Positions 17,909-25,632 of a stretch of 64,000 nt of DNA are shown in pieces (position 1 is the stretch's first letter; every line of letters begins with the position of its first letter). This DNA comes from Nitrospirota bacterium (lineage in GTDB: Bacteria; Nitrospirota; Thermodesulfovibrionia; Thermodesulfovibrionales; UBA6898): positions 1-64,000 of the forward strand of contig JACRMT010000010.1 in NCBI GenBank assembly GCA_016214855.1. The letters run 5' to 3'. The notes below the pieces were generated by a model. That model saw nothing but the letters and a program-made list of their open reading frames with translations, searched no databases and was not told the DNA's origin. A program made the translations under genes and the position numbers.

Positions 17909-19072
17909 TCATTTTCCGACAATCTCAGCGATCCTGCCCGCTGCATCGTTCAGGTCCTCTGCTGTAATAAGATTCAGCCCGGATGCAGCGAGGATCTCCC
18001 TGCCCTTTTCGACATTCGTCCCCTGCATGCGGATCACAACCGGCACACGTATACCGGTCTTTCTGGCCGCCTGCACAACCCCTTCGGCAAGAACGTCGCA
18101 CCGGAGAATACCGCCGAAGATATTGATCAGGATCGCTTTTACATTGCTGTCGCTCAAAATGATCCGGAAACCGTTCTCGACCATCTCCGCATTCGCCCCG
18201 CCGCCCACATCCAGAAAGTTCGCAGGCGAAGCACCGGCACTCTTGATAAGGTCCATGGTAGCCATGGCCAGTCCGGCGCCGTTCACCATATTGCCAACAT
18301 TCCCATCCAGGTTGATGTAATTGAGATTGAATTTCGATGCCTCTAATTCCAGAGGGTCCTCTTCATTCGTATCCCGGTATTTCAGGATCTCCTTCTGACG
18401 GAACAGGGCGTTATCATCAATGTCGATCTTGGCATCAAGTGCGATCAGGTCCTCCTGGGCAGTGATCACCAGAGGATTGATCTCAAGCAAAGAACAGTCG
18501 GTTTCGATGAAAAGTGCGTATAGATTCTCGATCAGTGCAGAGAATTTTTGGGTAAGTGCTTCATTCAGATCGAGACCGGCTGCGATCTGGCTGCAGTGGC
18601 CAGGCTCGATCCCGGTGAGCGGATTGATTAACACCCTGATGATCTTTTCAGGGCTTTTTGCTGCAACTTCCTCGATATCCATTCCGCCGGCCCGGCTTGC
18701 GATGATCATGATCTTTGCCGTGGAGCGGTCCGGGATGATCGAGAGATAGAGTTCCTGACTGATATCGAGCCCCTGCTCCACCAGGAGCTTCCCGACCTTC
18801 TTCCCCTCGGGACCGGTCTGTGGCGTCACCAGCGGCCTTCCCAGTATGGTCGCAGCAACGCTCCTTACCTCGTCAAGGCTTCGGGCAAGTTTGACACCGC
18901 CGCCCTTGCCGCGGCCGCCCGCATGGATCTGTGCCTTGACTACAACGGGGAATTTGCCGAGCTTTTCGGCTGATGCAGCAGCCTCATCAGGACTTGTAGC
19001 AAGATAGCCCTCAGGAACAGAAATGTGATGCTGACGAAACAGTTCCTTTGCCTGATATTCGTGGATCTTCAT
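17909..19072 (-). CDS. sucC: Succinyl-CoA synthetase, beta subunit
   Basis: 387 residues, full length. The ATP-grasp N-terminal domain starts MKIHEYQAKELFRQHHISVP and contains VVKAQIHAGGRGKGGGVKLA, the nucleotide-binding loop; SLLEINPLV and NLDGNVGNMVNGAGLAMATMD are the metal/phosphohistidine-site and CoA-ligase blocks. It is the first gene of the minus-strand operon that continues through sucD, both mutase subunits, meaB, epimerase and carboxylase. A possible promoter and operator-like palindrome precede it (19127-19180). Confidence 0.95.
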   Translation of the reverse strand: MKIHEYQAKELFRQHHISVPEGYLATSPDEAAASAEKLGKFPVVVKAQIHAGGRGKGGGVKLARSLDEVRSVAATILGRPLVTPQTGPEGKKVGKLLVEQGLDISQELYLSIIPDRSTAKIMIIASRAGGMDIEEVAAKSPEKIIRVLINPLTGIEPGHCSQIAAGLDLNEALTQKFSALIENLYALFIETDCSLLEINPLVITAQEDLIALDAKIDIDDNALFRQKEILKYRDTNEEDPLELEASKFNLNYINLDGNVGNMVNGAGLAMATMDLIKSAGASPANFLDVGGGANAEMVENGFRIILSDSNVKAILINIFGGILRCDVLAEGVVQAARKTGIRVPVVIRMQGTNVEKGREILAASGLNLITAEDLNDAAGRIAEIVGK

Positions 19073-19126
19073 TCAACCGCCTCTTCCCCTAACATTCCTA
19101 CAAATTGAAAACTATATTTTTGTTTA

Positions 19127-19180
19127 ATATTAGCAGAGCAAACCCCAAGTCGGCAATACATTTATAAGACAATCTTATAA
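19127..19180 (-). promoter_or_regulatory. Possible promoter and palindromic operator upstream of sucC
   Basis: On the minus strand TTGCCG (19156-19151) and TAATAT (19132-19127) are 18 bp apart. Just upstream of the -35 box is the perfect palindrome TTATAAGA-CAA-TCTTATAA (19162-19180), a typical size and position for a dimeric regulator site. Which regulator binds is unknown. Confidence 0.4.
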
Positions 19181-19294
19181 TGACCGGAGGCAACCGTGTC
19201 TTTTCCCAGCGCACAAAGGCCTTTAGGCGGTCGAATCATCTGTAAAGGTCTGTGTTTACGGGACGTTACCAATTCAAACAACATACTCCTCTGA

Positions 19295-19705
19295 TCACCA
19301 GAGTACCAGACGAAAATCCTTATATTCCTTTATAAGTTCGAAATCTGCCCTGTTCGAGGTAACGACTGCAGCTCCATAGGTCCTGGCTGTCAGGGCAATC
19401 AGAACATCAAAATGCAAATCCCTCAGCTTTTCAGGCAAAAAACCTTTGCGCTTATTCATTTTCAGAAGTATTTCACCAGAATCAATCCAGTTTTGTGCCG
19501 TAGGCGTCAGGATGGGATGATTTTTCGCCAGCAGATTAACAAACGTACGCTCTGCATCTTTCGTAGCACCGCGAAGAAGCTCTGCAAGCACAACAGAAGA
19601 GTTCCGCACAAGCGCATTAAGATTCTGAAATTGCCGGCTATACTTATTGGCTCTCAGGTGATCTATGAAAATCGAGGTATCGAAAATAACGGCGTTATCT
19701 TCCAT
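19295..19705 (-). CDS. vapC: VapC-type PIN-domain toxin
   Basis: 136-residue PIN-domain ribonuclease, toxin half of a type II toxin-antitoxin pair. Conserved acidic residues are visible: two Asp in the N-terminal block VIFDTSIFIDHL, Glu in SSVVLAELLRG, Asp in LHFDVLIALTA and Asp in TSNRADFELI, together forming the Mg2+ site. The ATG at 19705 is chosen over the TTG nine bases upstream because GAGG precedes it; it overlaps the end of the antitoxin gene by 11 bp, the usual translational coupling. Confidence 0.9.
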   Translation of the reverse strand: MEDNAVIFDTSIFIDHLRANKYSRQFQNLNALVRNSSVVLAELLRGATKDAERTFVNLLAKNHPILTPTAQNWIDSGEILLKMNKRKGFLPEKLRDLHFDVLIALTARTYGAAVVTSNRADFELIKEYKDFRLVLW

Positions 19706-19889
19706 GGGCCTCAAACTGCAATTTACCTCCTTGTTTCAAAACAAGAGCCTTAAACCTCTTAAGGGCAACAACTTCTTTAAGGGCCATGTGCACTGCTTCA
19801 GTCCTCGATTTCGCCCCCAACACCTTCAGCGCATCGTCTGCAAGTTTAGTATCAAGCCTTATTGATGTCATCCTGACCGATGATTTCAT
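19695..19889 (-). CDS. vapB: VapB-type antitoxin
   Basis: 64-residue protein starting MKSSVRMTSIRLDTKLADDALKVLGAKSRTEAVHMAL, the ribbon-helix-helix pattern of VapB antitoxins, followed by a short C-terminal tail (LVLKQGGKLQF) that would wrap the toxin. Such proteins neutralise VapC and repress their own promoter. GGAGACGGAC before the ATG supports the start; the gene overlaps vapC by 11 bp. Confidence 0.87.
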   Translation of the reverse strand: MKSSVRMTSIRLDTKLADDALKVLGAKSRTEAVHMALKEVVALKRFKALVLKQGGKLQFEAHGR

Positions 19890-20047
19890 GTCCGTCTCCT
19901 TCTCTTCTTCTATATATACAATGCTAAAGTTATGTATATATGTTTGTCAATGAGCTGCAATGGCCTCTGCCTGACAAGAAAAATACAATACGGGCATATT
20001 TTATTTGGCCGACGTTTATGATCAGCAAACTTATTTATTATATTTTT

Positions 20048-20890
20048 TTATGCAATCTGGCGGGCAAGGCCGGCCAAAACAGTTCCCGGGCCGACCTCGA
20101 TAAACGTGTCAGCGCCCTGCGCACGAAGGCTTGTCACTGTCTCAACCCACTTCACACTGCTATAGATCTGCTTAACCAGATTCGAGGCGATCGAATCATC
20201 CGTATATGGCTGGGCACTGCAGTTGGCAATGCAGGGAATCTGCAGGCTGTTGAAACTGAATTCCGTTAGAAATGCCTCGAACTCTTCTGCCGCCGGTTTC
20301 ATGTAACGACTATGAAACGCGCCGCTGACCGGGAGGATAACCGCCCTCTTGGCTCCCTTTTCCTTCATCTGCGGCGCAAAGATCTCTATGTCAGCCTTGG
20401 GACCGCAGATCACTGTCTGGCCCGGGGAATTGAAATTGGCCACATCAATGCTGACTGCGCCGAGTTCAGCCAGGGCCGCGGCGACAGCATCACCCGTCAT
20501 GCCTAATATGGCTGCCATGCCTCCGCCAGTGGCTGCGTTCATCAGTGTGCCGCGCTTCTGGACCAGCCTGAGGCCAATGCCAAAATCAAAGGCCCCTGCA
20601 GCATACAGGGCTGCATACTCTCCCAGGCTGTGGCCGATCACAAAATCCGGCCTAAGCTCCTCAACCTCGACCTTGGCCAGATAGCTCAGGATATCGACGA
20701 CGTACAGCGCCGGCTGTGTGTAGTCCGTCTGCCTGAGCTTATCGTCAGGATTCGCAAGGCAGAGCTCCTTGATCGAGTAACCGAGAATTACATCCGCCTC
20801 TGCGACCAGATCAGGATAACGATCGAAAAGATCAGCGCCCATACCAACAGCCTGGGAACCCTGACCGGGGAACATGAATACCGTTGTCAC
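20048..20890 (-). CDS. fabD: Malonyl-CoA:ACP acyltransferase (FabD-type)
   Basis: 280 residues; transfers malonyl (or another acyl) groups from CoA to acyl carrier protein. The N-terminal FMFPGQGSQAVGMG forms the oxyanion loop, the catalytic Ser is in GHSLGEYAA, and the catalytic His is in SGAFHSRYMKPA. It starts with GTG at 20890, six bases after GGAGGTG. It is shorter than E. coli FabD (about 310), and blocks such as YSIKELCL and QTDYTQPALYVV also occur in stand-alone acyltransferases of trans-AT polyketide systems. No other fab or pks genes are adjacent, so housekeeping FabD is assumed but not proven. Confidence 0.85.
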   Translation of the reverse strand: MTTVFMFPGQGSQAVGMGADLFDRYPDLVAEADVILGYSIKELCLANPDDKLRQTDYTQPALYVVDILSYLAKVEVEELRPDFVIGHSLGEYAALYAAGAFDFGIGLRLVQKRGTLMNAATGGGMAAILGMTGDAVAAALAELGAVSIDVANFNSPGQTVICGPKADIEIFAPQMKEKGAKRAVILPVSGAFHSRYMKPAAEEFEAFLTEFSFNSLQIPCIANCSAQPYTDDSIASNLVKQIYSSVKWVETVTSLRAQGADTFIEVGPGTVLAGLARQIA

Positions 20891-20945
20891 AAAACACCTC
20901 CAAAAGTTCAGAATAACTGCATTGGTACAGCTGTGACGACGAACC

Positions 20946-21055
20946 AGCAGTTATGAAAACGGGCTTGGATCCCCTCCTTACCAAGGAGGGGCATGGGGAG
21001 GTTTTGATGCATCTTCCAATACCCCACCCGACCTCCCCTTGTAAAGGAGAGGAGA
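20946..21055. repeat. Dispersed palindromic repeat, copy D
   Basis: Starts CAGTTATGAAAA, then hairpins CCCCTCCTT-ACC-AAGGAGGGG and CCTCCCCTT-GTA-AAGGAGAGG joined by a 40-bp spacer with CAATACCCCACC that is also found in copy F. It lies between the etfA stop and the fabD start. Confidence 0.8.
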
Positions 21056-21084
21056 AACACCACTCGCCGCTGAAGCCTTACTTA

Positions 21085-22269
21085 TTACCCTTTTATCTCT
21101 TTGATCTTTCTGGTCAGCATCGGCACGATCTCATTTGCGTCACCGACTATGCCGTAGGTGGCAACATTGAAGATCGGGGCATCAGGGTTCTTATTGATCG
21201 CAATGATTACGTCGGAGGACTGCATACCGACCAGGTGCTGCACTGCGCCTGAAATACCGCAGGCAATATAGAGCTTCGGGCTGACGGTCTTGCCGGTCTG
21301 CCCGACCTGGTTGCGATAGGGGATCCAGCCTTCATCAACAGCAGCTCTTGACGCTGCCACTGACGCGCCCAGCACATCCGCAAGTTCATACAGGAGCTGA
21401 AAGCCCTTTTCTCCGGCCATGCCCCTTCCGCCTGCAATAATGACATTCGCATCCTGAAGATTGACCGCGAGTTCAGAGACCTCCTTTACGGTCTCGATCA
21501 CTTTAGTGCGGGAGGATATGCCCTTTGCGCTGACCTTAATGAGCTCGCCTGTCTTCGCCTCACTATACTCTCCCTTTTTCATGACGCGCGGTCTGACCGT
21601 CGCCATCTGCGGCCGTGCATGGGGGCAGAAGATCGTTGCCATAATATTGCCGCCGAATGCAGGCCTGACCTGAAGCAGGTTCTTTGTCTCTGCATCGATC
21701 TCAAGAGAGGTGCAGTCTGCGGTGAGCCCTGCTCTCAGTTTTGCGGCGACCCTCGGGAAGAACGATCTTCCAATCGGCGTGGCGCCGGTCAGCACGATCT
21801 CGGGCTTCTGCTCAGTGATCAGCTTCGACAGAAGCGCTGCATACGGCTCGTCATTAAACGCGCTCATGAGCGGGTCGTCGCAATGGAACACCTTGTCAGC
21901 GCCCCAGCGCATAAGCTCCTTTGCATCCTGCTCTGTGCCGCCGAAGAGGACTGCGGAGAGGTCTGTACCCAATTTTTCGGCAAGCCCTCTGCCGGCGCCC
22001 AGAAGTTCAAGAGAAACGCCGGCGATCTTGCCGTCGCGCTGCTCTGCAAAGACCCAAACCCCCTTGCCCTGAGCTGTCTCCTTTGTATCTGATGCCTCTT
22101 TCACCTCAGAGATGGCGCCTTCAGGGCATACGCTCATGCAGGCCCTGCAGAGCTGACAGAGCTCAGTGATCCCGGCCTTTCCGTCCTTTATCACGATAGC
22201 ATCATACGGGCATGACTGGACGCATGCCTCACAACCTGTGCATAGCTCTCTGTTGACCTTTATATACAT
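21085..22269 (-). CDS. etfA: Electron transfer flavoprotein alpha subunit with N-terminal ferredoxin domain
   Basis: 394 residues. The first 60 carry two [4Fe-4S] ferredoxin motifs (CTGCEACVQSCPYD and CQLCRACMSVCPEG); the remainder is a normal EtfA ending in the FAD-binding domain (GGRGMAGEKGFQLLYELADVLG, RAAVDEGWIPYRNQVGQTGKTV, ACGISGAVQHLVGMQSSD). ETF passes electrons between acyl-CoA dehydrogenases or similar enzymes and the respiratory chain; the extra clusters suggest a link to ferredoxin or to another Fe-S partner, as in several anaerobes. The gene overlaps the end of etfB by 10 bp. Confidence 0.95.
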   Translation of the reverse strand: MYIKVNRELCTGCEACVQSCPYDAIVIKDGKAGITELCQLCRACMSVCPEGAISEVKEASDTKETAQGKGVWVFAEQRDGKIAGVSLELLGAGRGLAEKLGTDLSAVLFGGTEQDAKELMRWGADKVFHCDDPLMSAFNDEPYAALLSKLITEQKPEIVLTGATPIGRSFFPRVAAKLRAGLTADCTSLEIDAETKNLLQVRPAFGGNIMATIFCPHARPQMATVRPRVMKKGEYSEAKTGELIKVSAKGISSRTKVIETVKEVSELAVNLQDANVIIAGGRGMAGEKGFQLLYELADVLGASVAASRAAVDEGWIPYRNQVGQTGKTVSPKLYIACGISGAVQHLVGMQSSDVIIAINKNPDAPIFNVATYGIVGDANEIVPMLTRKIKEIKG

Positions 22270-23042
22270 TTGCTCTCCACCAGTTCCTTTACCAGAGTAT
22301 CGATCTGCTCTTCAGCTGTGCCTTCGAGCATCTTCCTGTCCTTCTTCGCCTCAGGGGCAAAGATGTTCTTCACCTGCGTGGGAGAACCTTTCAGCCCAAG
22401 ATCGCTCTCCTCGACCTTGAGGTCTGCAGCGGTCATCTTTCTGATCTCCGCCTTCTTTGCAGCCATCTTGCCCTTGAGCGACGGCAGCCGCGGCGTGTTC
22501 AGCTCCTTCACCACAGTAAGCAGCACAGGCAGCGACGTCTCGACAACATCATACCCGTCATCCATCAGCCTCTGCAGCACAAGTCTGTCAGGAGTGACCT
22601 CATCGACCTTGCGGATATAGGAAATATGCGGGATATCCATGAACTCTGCGATCTCAGGCCCGACCTGCGCCGTGTCTCCGTCAATGGCCTGCTTGCCGCA
22701 GAGGATCACATCAGCGCCGATCTGTTCTATGGCCTTTGAAAGGGCATAAGCAGTGGCCCAGGTGTCGGAGCCTGCAAAGGCCCTGTCTGTCAGGAGCACC
22801 CCTTCGTCGGCACCCATCGCAATAGTCTCGCGGAGCGCTGTCTCTGCCTGGGGCGGGCCCATGGTGAGCACAATCACTTTGCCTCCTGCCTGTTCCCTGA
22901 TCTGAAGGCCTGCTTCGAGGGCATGCAGGTCATAGGGGTTTATTATGGTGGGCACACCGTCCCTGATGAGCGTGTTCGTCTCCGGATTGATCCTGACCTC
23001 TGCGCTGTCAGGCACCTGTTTAATGCATACAACTATCCTCAT
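22260..23042 (-). CDS. etfB: Electron transfer flavoprotein beta subunit
   Basis: 260-residue partner of the ferredoxin-bearing EtfA. Family blocks include VCIKQVPDSAEVRINPETNTLIRDG, NPYDLHALEAGLQI, VLTMGPPQAETALRE, and DVILCGKQAIDGDTAQVGPEIAE near the nucleotide-binding region. The C-terminal recognition-loop region has LPSLKGKMAAKKAEI. It is transcribed first and overlaps etfA. Whether the pair performs electron bifurcation cannot be decided from what I can see. Confidence 0.95.
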   Translation of the reverse strand: MRIVVCIKQVPDSAEVRINPETNTLIRDGVPTIINPYDLHALEAGLQIREQAGGKVIVLTMGPPQAETALRETIAMGADEGVLLTDRAFAGSDTWATAYALSKAIEQIGADVILCGKQAIDGDTAQVGPEIAEFMDIPHISYIRKVDEVTPDRLVLQRLMDDGYDVVETSLPVLLTVVKELNTPRLPSLKGKMAAKKAEIRKMTAADLKVEESDLGLKGSPTQVKNIFAPEAKKDRKMLEGTAEEQIDTLVKELVESKCI

Positions 23043-23188
23043 ATGTTTGGTCCTTTCGATTTACGCGGAAATTACGATGAGATACATCTATTTTTGTGAG
23101 CTGAATTTTATCACAGCAGGTTTTAGAGCGTCAACGCATAGCAGTGAAATACCGTTTACTAAGGAGGCCATAGGTATCGCCCCACAGG

Positions 23189-23252
23189 TTGTCATTCCCG
23201 CCTGTCGGGAATCCTTCTGTGAAGAGGAATTGCGGACAAGACGCAATGACAG
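23189..23252. repeat. Second dispersed repeat type with TGTCATT termini
   Basis: TGTCATT (23190-23196) and AATGACA (23245-23251) are inverted ends about 60 bp apart. The left end holds a hairpin ATTCCCG-CCTGT-CGGGAAT (23194-23212). Elements with CATTCCCGC...GCGGGAATCC cores are common intergenic repeats in many bacterial genomes. It lies between the response-regulator/kinase operon end and etfB. Confidence 0.65.
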
Positions 23253-23278
23253 ACAAAGAGAACTTACTTACGATTTCC

Positions 23279-25162
23279 TTAGTGACTGTCCAGCACCTCC
23301 CGCACCTTCCTGAGCAGATCGTCGGGTTTTACCGGTTTCGAGATAAAGACTACTCCCTTATCCGGAATGCCTCCATGGGTAAAGATCTCCTCGGCATAAC
23401 CACTCATAAAAATGGCCTTCATGTCAGGTCCGATCCTGTGTATCTCATCATACACCTCTCTGCCGTTCTTCTTTGGCATGATACCATCAAGGATGACCAG
23501 CCCTATCTTTTCACGATTATCGATAAATTTTCGCAATGCATCCTCGCCGTCGACTGCTTCGATCACGGTGTACCCGGCATTTCTCATGACAACTGAAGAA
23601 AGTCTTCTCAACGGCGCGTCATCTTCCGCGATCAGTATCGTCTCTGTGCCGACCGTAATACCGGCGACAGGCTTTTCCTCAGTCTCTTCCTCTGCATACT
23701 TTGTCAGCGGCAGAAAGATCTTGAAGACCGTGCCATTTCCAACCTCGCTGTATACATTGATAAAACCATTATGTTGTTTCACCAAGCCATGCACTACAGC
23801 AAGACCCAGTCCTGTGCCCTTGCCCACTTCCTTTGTTGTGAAGAAAGGCTCGAATATGCGGGACAGGGTATCAGCGTCCATGCCGCAGCCGGTATCTGAC
23901 ACCCTAAGAAGAGCATATTCACCGGCTTTACCATAACCATGCATCACAACATAATCATCATGCATGACAAAGAACTCTGTAGAAATATTCAGCCTGCCGC
24001 CAGACGGCATGGCGTCACGGGCATTGGTCGCAAGGTTGATCAGTATCTGGTCTATCTGACTCGCATCAGCCAGAACAATCAGGTCTTTGCCAAAAAGGCT
24101 TATCTCAATGCTTATATCCTCCCGAACAAGCCTGTGCAGCATTTTCTCTATACCCTTGATGATCTCATTCAGGTTTGCAGGCTTCATGTCGAGCACCTGC
24201 TTCCGGCTGAACGCAAGGATCTGCTGCGTAAGTGCTGCACCACGCATGCCGGCAGAAGCGATCTCGTCCACATATTTCCGGAGAGGGTCGGCGGCATCCA
24301 TCTGCATCTGGAGCAAACCGGCATAACCAACTACCGCATTAAGCACATTATTGAAATCGTGCGCGATCCCTCCTGCAAGCTGTCCGATCCCCTCAAGTTT
24401 CTGGGCGTGGCGAAGCTGGTTTTCAAGACTTCTGCGTTCAGTAATGTCGCGTGCCGTGGCATAGGTAATTCCATCATCTTTATTATAGATCGCCCGCCAC
24501 GACAGCCACCGCAACGAACCATCCTTATGAACATACCGGTTTTCAAAATTGAGCGAATAGCCTATTCGCAGCTGTCTGGCCATTTCATCAAGGGTTGCCT
24601 GTTTGTCATCGGGATGAACAAATTCGATGAACGGCTTTGACACAAGCTCTGCCTCGGTATACCCGAGCGTTTCCGAACAGGAAGGGTTTGTCTTTATGAA
24701 AGACCCATTTGGATCAGCGATGCACATTAGGTCAGTAGAGGTTTGAAAGAATTTAAAATACTGTTCCCGCTCAAATTCAAGCTTGGCACGTTCAATTGCG
24801 TGTTTTATTGCCCGCGAAAGCAGCTTATGGTCTATCTGTCCTTTGATTAAATAATCCTGCGCGCCGTCTTTAACTGCCTGGGTCCCTATCGTTTCATCTG
24901 CAAGTCCGGTAAGCACGATAATCGGCGCTTTCGGTCCGTTTTTATTCAATTTCGTAAGCGTTTCTAACCCCTGGCTGTCCGGAAGGCCGAGATCCAGTAA
25001 AATTACAGAATAATCTTCCGATTGAATCTGTTCAATTCCATCAGATAAACGGTCGACACGCGTAAGCTCAAAACTGACCTTGGCAGCGGTCAGCATCTCC
25101 TCTATGAGGTCTGTATCTCCCGGATTGTCCTCGATCAGCAGTATCTTGAACCCTTCGGTCAT
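23279..25162 (-). CDS. Hybrid sensor kinase: receiver-PAS-HisKA-ATPase-receiver
   Basis: 627-residue cytoplasmic phosphorelay protein without membrane helices. Order of domains: receiver (1-120, acceptor D57 in VILLDLGLPDSQG), PAS (about 135-245, TSTDLMCIADPNGSFIKTNPS), dimerisation/phosphoacceptor domain with H268 in GGIAHDFNNVLNAVVGYAG, ATPase (N box LATNARDAMPSGG, G boxes SDTGCGMD and GKGTGLGLAVVHG), and a C-terminal receiver (about 505-625, LVILDGIMPKKNG). The input signal is unknown. Its ATG overlaps the stop of the upstream response-regulator gene (ATGA), so they are translationally coupled. Confidence 0.93.
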   Translation of the reverse strand: MTEGFKILLIEDNPGDTDLIEEMLTAAKVSFELTRVDRLSDGIEQIQSEDYSVILLDLGLPDSQGLETLTKLNKNGPKAPIIVLTGLADETIGTQAVKDGAQDYLIKGQIDHKLLSRAIKHAIERAKLEFEREQYFKFFQTSTDLMCIADPNGSFIKTNPSCSETLGYTEAELVSKPFIEFVHPDDKQATLDEMARQLRIGYSLNFENRYVHKDGSLRWLSWRAIYNKDDGITYATARDITERRSLENQLRHAQKLEGIGQLAGGIAHDFNNVLNAVVGYAGLLQMQMDAADPLRKYVDEIASAGMRGAALTQQILAFSRKQVLDMKPANLNEIIKGIEKMLHRLVREDISIEISLFGKDLIVLADASQIDQILINLATNARDAMPSGGRLNISTEFFVMHDDYVVMHGYGKAGEYALLRVSDTGCGMDADTLSRIFEPFFTTKEVGKGTGLGLAVVHGLVKQHNGFINVYSEVGNGTVFKIFLPLTKYAEEETEEKPVAGITVGTETILIAEDDAPLRRLSSVVMRNAGYTVIEAVDGEDALRKFIDNREKIGLVILDGIMPKKNGREVYDEIHRIGPDMKAIFMSGYAEEIFTHGGIPDKGVVFISKPVKPDDLLRKVREVLDSH

Positions 25163-25614
25163 TTTCTGGCTCCGTTGGGAAGAGACACTATACAGAGCCA
25201 GAACTCCTCAATGGACTGGACCACATGCAGAAACTGTTTCATGTCGATCGGTTTTGTGATGTAGCAGTTGGCATGCAGGTTATAGGTCTTGAGGATGTCC
25301 TCCTCTGCGCGCGAGGTCGTAAGAATGACGACCGGAATGCGTTTGAGCTCCGCGTCATTCTTAATTTCTGCAAGCACCTGGCGGCCGTCTTTTTTGGGCA
25401 GATTCAGATCTAAGATAATAAGGTCAGGCCGTGGTGCATTGACATATTTTCCTGTTTTCAAAAGAAAGCTCATAGCCGCAACACCGTCCTGCACAACATG
25501 CAGCGTATTATGCAGTTTGCCCATACCTAAGGCCTCCCGAGCCAAATCAACATCACCCGGATTGTCCTCAACCAGAAGAATATCAATCGGCCGTACTAAC
25601 GCCTTGCACTCCAT
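25159..25614 (-). CDS. Single-domain response regulator (Rcp1-like)
   Basis: 151 residues, one receiver domain: LLVEDNPGDVDLAREAL at the start, phosphoacceptor D69 in DLIILDLNLPKKDGR, conserved Thr/Ser in VVILTTSRAEED, and the Lys in YITKPIDMKQF. No output domain; such proteins relay phosphate or act by protein contact, as cyanobacterial Rcp1 does with phytochrome kinases. GGAGGTAA before the ATG is a strong ribosome binding site. It lies between the membrane kinase gene and the hybrid kinase gene and may shuttle phosphate between them. Confidence 0.94.
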   Translation of the reverse strand: MECKALVRPIDILLVEDNPGDVDLAREALGMGKLHNTLHVVQDGVAAMSFLLKTGKYVNAPRPDLIILDLNLPKKDGRQVLAEIKNDAELKRIPVVILTTSRAEEDILKTYNLHANCYITKPIDMKQFLHVVQSIEEFWLCIVSLPNGARK

Positions 25615-25632
25615 AGAATGTTACCTCCTTTC

